This document shows positions 10,731-20,806 of a stretch of 64,000 nt of DNA, piece after piece. The notes below the pieces were generated by a model. The model did not search any database, was not told the DNA's origin, and was given only the letters and a program-made list of their open reading frames with translations. The position numbers and the translations under genes are program-made. Source of the stretch: Coix lacryma-jobi var. lacryma-jobi (lineage: Eukaryota; Streptophyta; Magnoliopsida; Poales; Poaceae); assembly GCA_009763385.1 (NCBI GenBank), contig CM019825.1:117547131-117611130 (forward strand), given 5' to 3'. Numbering within the stretch: position 1 is the stretch's first letter; the number at the start of each line of letters is the position of its first letter.

Positions 10731-11289
10731 TACTAGAGAACAGGCCTTTGGACGATCCACCAACCGAGCTTTAGTCCCGGAAAAAATTTGCGTCCGGGAC
10801 TAAAGACTTTTAGTCCCGGTTGGTATTACCAACCGGGGCTAAAGGTGAATCTTTAGCCCCGGTTGGTATTATCAACCGGAACTAAAGGTCCTGGACCTTT
10901 AGTCCCGGTTGGTAATACCAACCGGGGCTAAAGGGTCACCCTTTAGCCCCGGTTGGTGGTACCAACCGGGGCTAAAGGTCCTTTTAGCCCCGGTTGGTGT
11001 TACCAACCGGGGCTAAAAGTCCTTCCCGAGTGGATTCAAAAGGAAAACGTCTAGAACTACATCACGTGGGTTGCGTAGCTCAGTTGGTAGACGTGCCTGA
11101 GGCGAGATGTGCTGAGTTCGAATCTCACACAACACACATTTATTTTTTCCTCTCTGGACCTTTAGCCCCGGTTGAAAGCAACCGGGACTAAAGGCCGGGA
11201 CCTTTAGTCCCGGATTCTTAGCCCCGGTTGACATACCCGGGGCTAAAGGCCCATTTCAACCGGGGCTAAAGGCCCTTTCTCTACTAGTG
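10731..11289 (-). mobile_element. 559-bp nested CACTA-like MITE in the CACTA1 transposase gene
   Basis: On the minus strand it starts CACTAGTAGAGAA and ends TTCTCTAGTA. CACTA2 has the uninterrupted site at 16690-16700, so the borders are defined by comparison. No target duplication is evident. The body consists of alternating inverted CTTTAGCCCCGGTTGG units, related to the host element's own subterminal repeats. In the middle is a tRNA-like unit. No protein is encoded. Confidence 0.8.
11069..11148 (+). ncRNA. tRNA-like RNA polymerase III unit inside the nested MITE
   Basis: GGTTGCGTAGCTCAGTTGG contains an A-box-like TAGCTCAGTTGG. About 35 bases later GAGTTCGAATCTC is a B-box-like T-arm. A run of six T (11143-11148) follows directly, as in a Pol III terminator. 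The acceptor arms pair partly and the T-arm pairs well, but the D-stem and anticodon stem do not form properly, so this is not called a functional tRNA. It may be a tRNA-derived promoter relic. Confidence 0.5.
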
Positions 11290-11634
11290 ACCTTTTTCAC
11301 CATCATCCATTACAACCCCCCTTTCTCCATGCTTCGTCCAACAAATATAGTTTGTTACGAAACCCGACTTCAACAAATGCGTATGAAGAGTCCTTGGGCA
11401 TGAATATTCCTTCAAATTCTTACAGACGGCGCATGGGCAGCACATGAAACCATCTTGCTTGTTTGCCTCAGCCACACCTAAGAAATAGTGCACGCCAACA
11501 ATGAACTCTTTGGAGCGGCGATCGACATTATACATCCAATTGCGTGACAACATCTGCATTAAATATTACAACCATGCACTTAGTAGTTTCTCATGTTATT
11601 GCACAACACTCATGACATCACATGATTGATTAAT

Positions 11635-12171
11635 TCAAACAAGCTTGACTACAACGAAGACTATCGCAGCTAGCACTAAAAAAACTAAAAATAAAATGCA
11701 CTTAAGCAACATAATTAGATCGCGTCCGATCCCAACTAAAATAGACAGATCATTCGCTTCATCAGCATGGATGGGCTGCTGCCGCTGACTCACTGCCTCA
11801 TCACCTTCAGCGGCAACCTCCTGTGCAACAGAATTTCGTACGTGCTGAACGTACTCTTCCTCCCAGTACCAACCTTTACATCCGCCGGTGCCCTCCCACT
11901 GCAATTAGAACAAAGAATAAGAAATTTAAACAACATCATCAAGCAAAACCGATACGAATGAACCATATTAATCAAATGCGGGTAAATAATAACCCACCTC
12001 ATGGTCCGGACACTTGTAGAATATACGACCCTTGTTGATTCCCTCTTTTCTCACTCGGTACTCCTTCACAATCTTCTGCTTACACTCGCCGCAAGCAATG
12101 AGAGGAAGATCCGGCCGCAAACGCTTCGGATCCCGATGATGAGAGGCTGAGGACCCGGTCACGGTTGCCAT
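11635..12171 (-). CDS. CACTA1 GRF-type zinc-finger protein with C-terminal membrane segment
   Basis: Two exons (12171-11998 and 11898-11635) joined by a GT-AG intron code for 145 residues. Residues 27-70 fit a GRF zinc finger: C27xxC30, the G48-R49-I50-F51 core, C54 and C65, followed by a WYWEEEY motif. GRF fingers bind nucleic acid in other proteins. Residues about 119-145 are a single strongly hydrophobic segment at the very C-terminus, which suggests a tail-anchored membrane protein. It is the 5'-most gene of the element, about 80 bp upstream of the transposase start and on the same strand. The same gene is present in CACTA2 with a stop codon. Function in transposition is unknown. It could also be spliced to the transposase in some transcripts, because an AG acceptor precedes the transposase ATG. 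Confidence 0.7.
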
Positions 12172-12744
12172 CTACTATATCCATGCTCATTTTTAAACTA
12201 TTACATGCAAATTCCTAATTTTCTAAACAATTATAAATAAAAAAGACTCTAAATTTTTCTATTTATTTAGATAATCGAAAAATATGATATAACAATACCA
12301 ATTTCCACATTATCTACTCTCTATATTTATTGTTGCAAACTATTATAAATTCCACATTTTTCTAAAGAAAATATACTAAAAAGACACTAAAATTCAATAT
12401 TACTCGTCTTGCATAAGTATGAAATATAGAATGGATACTACCTAGCAGTAGAAAACTATCAAGTGATTGTGATGAACCAATTTAAACTACTCAACTTTCT
12501 ATGCTTGTTCTTGCAAAGTATATATTTTAATTAAATTCCTCTCATATTAAAAAGACATGGTAGGAGATGAAAATAGTTACCTTTAAACGCAAAGAGACGA
12601 TGACGGAGTCGAAGAAGATCACCAATTGACGCCGGAGACGAAGAACAATGAAGAACAAGCAATAGCAACAGCAAGAACAAGCAAGAAGCTCACTGAAATT
12701 TGAATGTCTCTGGCTCGGGGGAGGAAGAAGTTGGCTGGTTATAA
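12172..12744 (-). promoter_or_regulatory. CACTA1 5' leader and promoter region
   Basis: AT-rich sequence upstream of the GRF gene. A sequence matching a splice donor occurs at about 12580 (TTAAAGGTAAC on the minus strand), suggesting a 5' UTR intron. No TATA box can be assigned with confidence. The region corresponds to CACTA2 15178-15814. Confidence 0.4.
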
Positions 12745-13077
12745 AACCAGGAGCTCTAGTCCCGGTTCGTATTAAAAACTGGGGCTAAAAGGTGATCATT
12801 TATCCCGGGGCAAGCCACAAACCGTGGCTAAATCTTTAGTCCCGGTCCGTGGCACCAACCGGGACTAAAGAGTGCCCTTTAGTCCCGGCTGGTAACACGG
12901 ACCGGGACTAAAGGGTCCCTGCCCCGGCAGCTCTGCGCAGTAGCCGTTGGGGCAGGCCCTTTAGTCCCGGTTCGTGTTACCGACCGGGACTAAAGGGTCT
13001 ATTAGTCCCGGGCGGCAAAAACGCCGAGACTAAAGGCGATTTTGAGAATCGGCCTATGACCCTGTTCTGTAGTAGTG
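12745..13077. repeat. CACTA1 5' subterminal inverted repeats
   Basis: Alternating CTTTAGTCCCGGTYCGT units and their complements, for example at 12830-12870, 12880-12915 and 12955-13000, with a CCGGCAGCTCTGCGCAGTAG spacer hairpin. They precede the 5' terminal inverted repeat that ends at 13077. Confidence 0.85.
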
Positions 13078-14305
13078 GTAGAGGAGGGAATAATCATGAG
13101 GAGACGAGAGGTGCTGCTGCAGCGACATGGTGGGAACTGCAGCTTCTGGCGACGCCACCGCCGCTGCTGCTGATAACACGGTAGTGCTGTTGTGGTTGTG
13201 GGTGGTGGTGTAGGGCTGAAGGCTATGCATGAGCTTCTTCTTGAGCTTGGTGTTCCAGTAGTTCTTGATGTCGTTGTCCGTCCTCCCAGGGAGCTGTGCT
13301 GCGATGATCGACCACCTGTTGTATATACATTTGTGCATTATTATGATGAATGGAGTAATATATAATTAATGGGAGTAACCCATCCAAGGCACACCAACAC
13401 ACCTTGCAAGAACAAATGATTCGACTAGCGTTGCAAATAATACTGTATATACTACGACACTGCTCCCTCCGTCCCTAAATAAAAGTGTCGTTCTCGCTTC
13501 CCGAGAAAAAATTATCGGCAATTATATATTAAAATATATTAATATTTATGCTAAGTAATTAGTATCATCGGAAAGATCTTTACATCTAGTTTTTTAACAA
13601 AATTATTTGGAGATATAAATATTGCACATATTTTCTACAAATTGAGTCAAACATGTGGCACGCACACTAACGGCGATACTTATTTAGGGACGGACGTAGT
13701 ATGTCATACATACAACAGTATGATTTATTATTAATTTCCTGCATGCCTCCTAAGTCCTAATAACGATCAGTTTGGCTGAAAATGGACCAACTTACAGTAG
13801 TCCATCCAGTCGACATCACCGGTTGATTAGCGTGGCAATAATCGCAAAACTAGTGGGAGGGCTGACGACAGGAGTTTAAACAATCGTTATACTTACCTGC
13901 TTCCAATGGTAGCGAAGAGGCTGCAGATGATTCTATCCTCGTCATCAGAGAAGTCGCCATGCTTTATGTTTGGCCTCAGATAGTTGAGCCACCGCAGCCT
14001 GCAGCTCTTGCCGCACCTCTTCAGCCCTGCAATGCATGCATGCAGTTTCATTCTTTAGATAGTACTACATCCGATCCAGACACGATCGTACGGCTAAATA
14101 ATGTAATGCAGGCATGCAGGCATGCAATGCTACTCTGCTTGTGACAAGGAATTTGATCAATATGATTACCTGCTTTGTGAGGGAGAGTAATCCAGTTGCC
14201 GCCGGTGCCATTCTTGTGGATGTACTCCTTGAGCTTGCGGTCCTCCTCGGGTGACCAGGGCCCTTTCTTCACATTCGCCTTGTCGCAACACGGAGCCCTG
14301 CCCAT
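13054..14305 (-). CDS. R2R3-MYB transcription factor, 5' part (exons 1, 2 and start of 3), truncated by CACTA1
   Basis: Exon 1 is 14305-14170, exon 2 is 14026-13897 and exon 3 runs from 13315 to the CACTA1 border at 13078; introns are GT-AG. The start is the ATG giving [17 protein letters not shown], the invariant plant R2R3-MYB N-terminus; an upstream in-frame ATG at 14389 is not supported. R2 and R3 repeats are complete ([51 protein letters not shown]). These features recall the subgroup 14 (RAX/MYB36/MYB68-like) branch, whose members act in the nucleus on axillary meristems or Casparian strip genes; that assignment is inference. Read-through into the transposon end adds seven codons and a TAG, giving a 175-residue product with the DNA-binding domain but no C-terminus. 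A Stowaway-like MITE lies in intron 2. Confidence 0.9.
13463..13699. mobile_element. Stowaway-type MITE in MYB intron 2
   Basis: The ends CTCCCTCCGTCCCTAAATAA and, inverted, TATTTAGGGACGGACGTAG form terminal inverted repeats about 20 bases long. The right side is followed by TA. The body is about 237 bp and non-coding, typical of Tc1/mariner-derived MITEs in grasses. Confidence 0.85.
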
Positions 14306-14821
14306 ATTTGTTGGTCCTACTGGTATATATGATACTATGATATAGTACTCGAACTCGAGACCTACTAGAAGCGCACCGAACGTACTCATGTATATGCTAG
14401 AGCTTTTCTGTTCTCAGTCGACCGATCTGATCTCAGCTTGCAAATAATATATAGCTATAGGTCATCATTAATTTGGCACTACATGAATATGTTTAGGAGC
14501 ATGAGGCATCATCTATCGATACTTCATATATATAGTTGCATTCTATGTGCCCATATCGTCTAGATATCTAAAAACCATATGTCAATAGAGGCTTGTACGT
14601 GTGATGCAACAGTACAAAACGTACGGTACCAGGTAATTAAGCAGCTGCTACTAGGTTGTCTCTAGATCTTATTAACTAAAGCAACATAGAACGTCATAGC
14701 TGGCTAGTTTGGCATCTGAATGTGTGAATGTAGTATATACTCCTATATATATATCAATATATAGCACCAAACTATATATCAATATATAGAGGCTTTTATG
14801 TAGGACAAATATTTCAGAGGT
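14306..14821 (-). promoter_or_regulatory. MYB leader and proximal promoter, cut by CACTA2
   Basis: These 516 bp separate the MYB ATG from the 5' end of CACTA2. They include TA-rich runs (for example about 14740-14770) that could hold a TATA box, but none is clearly positioned. Any promoter element further upstream is now displaced beyond 26065. Confidence 0.5.
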
Positions 14822-15177
14822 CACTACTACACAACAGGGCATAGACCGATTCTCAAAATCGTCTTTAGTCTCGGTGTTTTTGCCGCCCGGGACTAATAGA
14901 CCCTTTAGTCCCGGTCGGTAACACGCACCGGGACTAAAGGGCCTGCCCCAACGGCTACTGCGCAGAGCTGTCGGGGCAGGGACCCTTTAGTCCCGGTCCG
15001 TGGCACCAACCGGGACTCACGGACCAACCGGGACTAAAGGGCACTCTTTAGTCCCGGTTGGTGCCACGGACCGGGACTAAAGGTTTAGCCACGGTTTGTG
15101 GCTTGCCCCGGGATAAATGATCACCTTTTAGCCATAGTTTTTAATACAAACCAGGACTAAAGCTCCCCGGTTTATAA
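14822..15177. repeat. CACTA2 5' subterminal inverted repeats
   Basis: Same array as CACTA1 12745-13077, with alternating TTTAGTCCCGG arms. A small extra partial unit is present at about 15005-15030 (GGGACTCACGGACCAACCGG). Confidence 0.85.
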
Positions 15178-15814
15178 CCTGCCAACTTCTTCCTCCCCCG
15201 AGCCAGAGACATTCAAATTTCAGTGAGCTTCTTGCTTGTTCTTGCTGTTGCTATTGCTTTCTATTGCTTGTTCTTGCTTGTTCTTCATTTGTTCTTCATT
15301 CTTCTTCGTCTCCGGCGTCAATTGGTGATCTTCTTCGACTCCGTCATCGTCTCTTTGCGTTTAGAGGTAACTATTTTCATCTCCTACCATGTCTTTTGAA
15401 TATGAGAGGAATTTAATTAAAATATATAGTTTGCAAGAACAAGCATAGAGAGTTGAGTAGTTTAAATTGGTTCATCACAATCATAGAGAGTTGAGTAGTT
15501 TAAATTGGTTCATCACAATCACTTGATAGTTTTCTACCGCTAGGTAGTATCCATTCTATATTTCATACTTATGCGAGACGAGTAATATTGAATTTTAGTG
15601 TCTTTTTAGTTTATTTTCTTTAGAAAAATGTAGAATTTATAATAGTTTGCAACAATAAATATAGAGAGTAGACAACGTGAAAATTGGTATTGTTATATCA
15701 TATTTTTCGATTATCTAAACAAATAGATAAATTTAGAGTCTTTTTTATTTATAATTGTTTAGAAAATTAGGAATTTGCATGTAATAGTTTAAAAAATGAG
15801 CATGGATATAGTAG
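15178..15814 (+). promoter_or_regulatory. CACTA2 5' leader region with a 38-bp tandem duplication
   Basis: It corresponds to the CACTA1 leader. A segment starting TAGAGAGTTGAGTAGTTTAA occurs twice in tandem at about 15445-15520, but once in CACTA1. No gene is seen. Confidence 0.5.
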
Positions 15815-16351
15815 ATGGCAACCGTGACCGGGTCCTCAGCCTCTCATCATCGGGATCCGAAGCGTTTGCGGCCGGATCTTCCTCTCATTGCTTGCGGCGA
15901 GTGTAAGCAGAAGATTGTGAAGGAGTACCGAGTGAAAAAAGAGGGAATCAACAAGGGTCGTATATTCTACAAGTGTCCGGACTATGAGGTGGGTTATTAT
16001 TTACCCGCATTTGATTAATATGGTTCATTCGTATCGGTTTTGCTTGATGATGTTGTTTAAATTTCTTATTCTTTGTTCTAATTGTAGTGGGAGGGCACCG
16101 GCGGATGTAAAGGTTGGTACTGGGAGGAAGAGTACGTTCAGCACGTATAAAATTCTATTGCACAGGAGGTTGCCGCTGAAGGTGATGAGGCAGTGAGTCA
16201 GCGGCAGCAGCCCATCCATGCTGATGAAGCGAATGATCTGTCTGTTTTAGTTGGGATCGGACGCGAACTAATTATGTTGCTTAAGTGCATTTTATTTTTA
16301 GTTTTTTTAGTGCTAGCTGCGATAGTCTTCGTTGTAGTCAAGCTTGCTTGA
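15815..16351 (+). pseudogene. CACTA2 GRF zinc-finger/membrane protein, broken copy
   Basis: Exons are 15815-15988 and 16088-16351. The GRF finger (CGEC, GRIFYKCPD, GGCKGWYW) and the C-terminal hydrophobic segment match the CACTA1 gene. The codon after the YVQHV motif is TAA (16148-16150), where CACTA1 has CGA. Both changed bases belong to one CpG, as expected from deamination on both strands over time. The product would end before the membrane segment. Confidence 0.8.
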
Positions 16352-16432
16352 ATTAATCAATCATGTGATGTCATGAGTGTTGTGCAATAACATGAGAAAC
16401 TACTAAGTGCATGGTTGTAATATTTAACGCAG

Positions 16433-19236
16433 ATGTTGTCACGCAATTGGATGTATAATGTCGATCGCCGCTCCAAAGAGTTCATTGCTGGCGTGCACTA
16501 TTTCTTAGGTGTGGCTGAGGCAAACAAGCAGGATGGTTTCATGTGCTGCCCATGCGCCGTCTGTAAGAATTTGAAGGAATATTCATGTCCAAGGACTCTT
16601 CATACGCATTTATTGAAGTCGGGTTTCGTAACAAACTATATTTGTTGGACGAAGCATGAAGAAAGAGGGTTGTAATGGATGATGGTGAAGAAGGTGAAGA
16701 AGAATTGGCCCACGCTGATATTATTGCTCAGTACGGTGCCTTTGATGATGATGCGGTGGGGGGAGATGGTGAAGAAGATGCGACAGCGACAGAAGATGTG
16801 GCAGCTGATGTTGATGCTCTTGGTGATGCCATTCGTGATGCACAAAGAGAATGTGAAAGTGACAAGGAGAAGGTCAAGTTTGAGCGCATGCTAGAGGATC
16901 ATTGGAAATTGCTATATCCCACTGCTGAAGATGGCCAAAAAAAGCTGGGTACTACGCTGGAACTGCTGCAATGGAAGGCAAAGAATGGTACATCCGATAA
17001 GGCATTTGGGCAGTTATTGAAAGATAATGAAAAAGATGCTTCCGAAAGCGAACGAATTGCCCACCACTACGTACGAAGCAAAACAGGTCGTCTGCCCTTT
17101 GGGATTAGAAATCCAACAGATACACACATGTCCTAATGACTGCATCCTGTACCGTGGGGAGGAATACGAGAATTTGGATGCATGCCCGGTATGTGAAGCA
17201 TCACGGTATAAGATAAGGCGAAATGATCCTCACGACGTAGAGGGTGAAGAACGTCCAAGTAGGAAGAAAATCCCTGCCAAGGTTATGTGGTATGCTCCTA
17301 TAATACCACACTTGAAACGTTTGTTCAGAAATAAGGACAATGCAAAGTTGTTGCGGTGGCATAAAGAAGACCATAAGGTAGACAATATGCTGAGACACCC
17401 AGCTGATGGATCCCAATGGAGAGCGATAGACAGAGAATTCCCAGAGTTTGCAGATGAGGCTAGAAACATGAGGTTCGCTTTAAGTACGGATGGTTTTAAT
17501 CCTTTTGGGGAGCAAAGCAGTAGTCACAGCACTTGGCCAGTTACTCTATGTATCTACAACCTTCCTCCGTGGTTATGCATGAAGCGGAAGTTCATTATGA
17601 TGTCGTTGCTCAACCAAGGGCCGAAGCAACCTGGCAACGACATCGATGTCTACCTGAGGCCATTAGCTGAGGAACTTCTACTTCTATGGAGCAAACCAGG
17701 CATACGCGTGTGGGATGAGTACAAACAGGAACACTTTGACCTGCGAGCATTATTGTTCGTAACAATCAATGATTGGCCGGCTCTAAGTAATCTTTCAGGC
17801 CAGACAAACAAGGGATATAATGCATGCACACACTGTTTCGAAGACCTTGATGGTTTATTTTTGAAAAAGTGTCGAAAGGTCGTGTATGTTGGGCACCGTC
17901 GGTTTCTTCCTATGGGCCACCCAGTAAGAAAGAAAGGCAAACATTTTAAAGGTAAGGCAGACCACCAAACCAAGCCTCGTAACCGAACCGGAGATGATAT
18001 ACTCGAAATGGTGAAGGATACGAAAGTAGTATTTGGAAAGGGACGGGGCAGCGAACCTGTTCCCAAAGACGCTTCGGGACACACACCCATGGGAAGAAGA
18101 AGTCCATATTCTGGGAGCTACCCTACTGGCATGTCCTAGAGGTCCGTCATGCGATCGACGTGATGCACCTGACAAAGAACCTTTGTGTGAACCTGCTTGG
18201 ATTCATGGGTGTCTACGGAAAGCCTAAGGATTCACTTGAAGCACGACAGGACTTGCAGCGCATGAAAGAACGAGACAACTTGCATCCGGAGAAGACAGAT
18301 GACGGGCGCCAGTACTTAAGCCCTGCTAGCTACACTCTTAGCAAAGAAGAAAAGGAAAGCATGTTTGAATGCTTTAACAGCATCAAGGTCCCATCTGGAT
18401 TCTCCTCCAATATAAAGAGAATAATTAATGTGCCAGAGAAGAAGTTCCAAAACTTGAAGTCCCATGACTGCCATGTGCTTATGACCCAATTGCTTCCTGT
18501 TGCTCTAAGAGGAATTCTACCTCCACATGTACGTCTAGCCACCGTGAAGCTATGTGCATGCTTCAATTCAATTTCACAAAAGGCAATCAATCCAGAGGAA
18601 CTTTCTACTTTGCATAATGATGTCGTTCAATGTCTCGTTAGCTTTGAGTTGGTGTTCCCTCCATCCTTCTTTGATATCATGACACATCTCCTAGTTCACC
18701 TGGTCAAGGAGATCATTATTCTCGGTCCTGTGTTCCTACACACCATGTTCCCATTCGATAGGTTCATGAGTGTCCTGAAAAAACATGTTCATAACCGTTC
18801 TCGGCCTGAAGGAAGCATCGCCCAGGGCTACGGAATAGAGGAGGTCATAGAGTTTTGCGTGGACTTTATTCCAGACCTTGACCCGATTGGCGTTCCCGAA
18901 TCGCGACACGAGGGCAGACTCAGTGGCAAGGGAACACTAGGGAATAACACATATATCAATACAGGAGACGATTACTTCGATAAAGCACACTACACCGTTC
19001 TACAGAACTCCTCATTGGTCGATCCATATATCGAGGTACATAAGGATTTCCTTCGATCCAAGTGGCCCGGGAAGAGTGAATCTTGGATTACACGTCAGCA
19101 AATGCAAACCTTCGGTGATTGGTTGCGAAAACAATGTCAGGGTGATGACAACATAGATGAGGAGCTTTATTTGTTGGCCAGACAACCATCGTGGCATATC
19201 ACCACGTACAAAGGGTACGAGATATTATGTAATTAA
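16433..19236 (+). pseudogene. CACTA2 TNP2-type transposase, frameshifted and 3'-truncated
   Basis: Transpos_assoc, acidic linker, TNP2 and DUF4218 regions match the CACTA1 transposase. Comparison shows a one-base loss near 16667, a one-base gain near 17020 (GAAAG versus GAAG), a one-base loss near 18094 (ATGGGAAG versus ATGTGGAAG) and a deletion of about 612 bp at about 19222 that removes the whole DUF4216 region. After the deletion the frame ends in a TAA at 19234-19236. CACTA2 keeps CGA where CACTA1 has the TGA stop. No functional transposase can come from this copy. Confidence 0.9.
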
Positions 19237-20664
19237 TTAAGACTTCATTTATTTGATAATGGAAAGTATATGAAATATTTAATTTTCTGTTCAATCAGAA
19301 AGATTTAAGATATATTTAAAAAGAAAACTAAATTTAAAAATCTAAAACTACTGCATCTGTCGCGTGTCGCGTAGAACGAAATTGGGCAATGATTTTTTAG
19401 GTTATAAACAAAAGATTAACGTCCAAATGATATGAAAATAAATTTTCGATTGAAAGCCAATAATTTTTTAAATTTAAATTGAACATTAAATTTTTTGCAT
19501 TAACCAAATATGAATGGTTATTTACTTTTATATTCGTTATTATAAAAAAAGAAAAGAATTTATGCTACAAAATTTTCTACTATACAATAAGGTTAAAGGA
19601 TATACATGCAATTAACAAGAATTACAACATATTTATATAGTGGAAACTTAATACAAAACCCAAAATACTGAGAACCCAAAACTGTGGCGGGAAAGGACCC
19701 TTTAGTCCCGGGCGGTGGCACCAACCGGGACTAAAGACCATTTAGTCCCGGTGCGTAAGCCCGTCCGGGACTAAAGGTCCAACCCTTTTGTCCCGGGGCG
19801 GTGCGTAATACGGCCCGGGACTAAAGGGGCTCCCGGGTATATAGGGCACAACGCCCTCCAATCTTCTCCAGATCGACGAAGTTGCCCGCCTCCGTCCGCG
19901 CCGCTGCCCTCGAGCTCTCCTCGCCGTCGAGCCTCCATCTGTCCGCGCCGTCGAGCCTCGGCCTCTCTCGCCGCCGTCGAGCCTCGGCCTCCCTCGCCTC
20001 CGTCCGCGCCGCCGCCATCGGCTCGTCCTCGTCCCTCGTCCTCCGCCGGCGTCGAGCTTCCCGGCCGTACCGTGCTCGTCCTCGCCGGCCGTATACCGTG
20101 CTCGTCCTCGCACCGCGTTCGAGCTCCCGCGTACGTCCTCGTTCTCGCGCCGCCGTCGAGCCTTGGCCTCGTCTCGTCCTCCACGCCGGCGTCTCCGTCA
20201 TCCTGTGGTCGGCCAGCTCGTCGATCTCCGTCCTCGCCGCCGTGCGTGCAGTGTGTGGCGTTCATGTGTGTGTTCGTGTGTGTGCGCGCGCGTGTGTGCG
20301 TGGTGTGCGTGTGTGTGCATCCTGTGTGTGCGTGGTGTGTGTAGTGTGTGTAAAAAAAATGAAAAGTTAAATAGAAAATAATATATATAGAAAAAATAAA
20401 ATTGATATATATATATAGAAAATAAATATATATATTTAGAAAAAGAAAGTGATATATATCAAATGAATATAAATAGATATATATTTATAGATAATGAATA
20501 TGATTATATTCATTATCTTTAAATATATATATCTATTTATATTCATTTCTTTTTCTACATATATATATATTTATTATCTATATATATATCAATTTTCCTT
20601 TTTCTATATATATTATTTTCTATTTAACTTTTTATTTCTTTTTTTTATAGAAATAGATATACTA
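19237..20664. other. CACTA2 middle spacer: AT-rich 3' region, palindromes, GC-rich block, AT-rich run
   Basis: 19237-19690 is AT-rich and corresponds to CACTA1 6996-7590. 19696-19830 holds inverted TTTAGTCCCGG units. 19850-20350 is GC-rich with CTCGTCCTCGCCGCCGT-type triplets and a GTGTGTG tract; open frames here on both strands are low complexity and not called genes. 20350-20660 is AT-rich. No gene is supported. Confidence 0.6.
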
Positions 20665-20806
20665 CTCCGTATCTTAAATAGAAGTCGTTTAGGACAGCGA
20701 CACGGTCTTCATAGCATAACTTTGACCACTTGTTTCTTTAAAAATATTTGTTGTAAAGTGGTGTATATATATTTTCCAAAACGACTTCTAAATAGGATAT
20801 GGAGGG
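20665..20806. mobile_element. Small Stowaway-like MITE specific to CACTA2
   Basis: The ends CTCCGTATCTTAAATAGAAG and, inverted, CTCCATATCCTATTTAGAAG match over about 26 bases. TA flanks the left end. The insert is absent from the matching position of CACTA1, so it arrived after the two copies separated. Confidence 0.7.

Larger units (their letters stand above)
7608..11553 (-). pseudogene. CACTA1 TNP2-type transposase, interrupted
   Basis: From the N-terminus the domains are Transpos_assoc (11553-11290, Cys-rich CPCAVCKN motif), an acidic linker, the TNP2 transposase domain with the conserved blocks STDGFNPF and IDVMHLTKNLC, a DUF4218 region (about 9040-8500) and a DUF4216 region (about 8240-7960). 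The enzyme would cut and join the CACTA ends. The ATG at 11553-11551 was chosen because it is the one shared with the sibling; another ATG lies two codons upstream. Two lesions are visible. A 559-bp nested element (10731-11289) sits between codons 88 and 89. Codon 263 is TGA (10208-10206), where CACTA2 has CGA, which fits deamination of a methylated CpG. The frame is otherwise open to the stop at 7608, and without these lesions it would be 1,128 residues. Confidence 0.9.
643..13077 (-). mobile_element. CACTA1, En/Spm-type DNA transposon inserted in MYB exon 3
   Basis: The left end reads CACTACTACAGAAACATG and the right end, on the minus strand, CACTACTACAGAACAGGG. Both are flanked by the 3-bp duplication GTA (640-642 and 13078-13080), as expected for CACTA elements. 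Its genes run on the minus strand, so its 5' end is at 13077. From 5' to 3' they are a GRF zinc-finger gene (12171-11635), a TNP2 transposase (11553-7608) and a Ulp1-like protease gene (5313-1198). Both ends carry arrays of inverted TTTAGTCCCGG repeats. It is a close sibling of CACTA2 (14822-26061) in inverted orientation. It carries a 559-bp nested element (10731-11289) and an expanded telomere-like array (5395-5860) that the sibling lacks. The transposase has one in-frame TGA, so autonomy is doubtful. Confidence 0.95.

Noticed and set aside
11069..11134. A functional tRNA gene
   Set aside because: The D-stem and anticodon stem do not pair and the acceptor stem has mismatches, so only a tRNA-like Pol III unit is called.
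14306..14389. An N-terminal extension of the MYB protein from the in-frame ATG at 14389
   Set aside because: Plant R2R3-MYBs start at MGRAPCC. The upstream residues match nothing known and fall in the leader.
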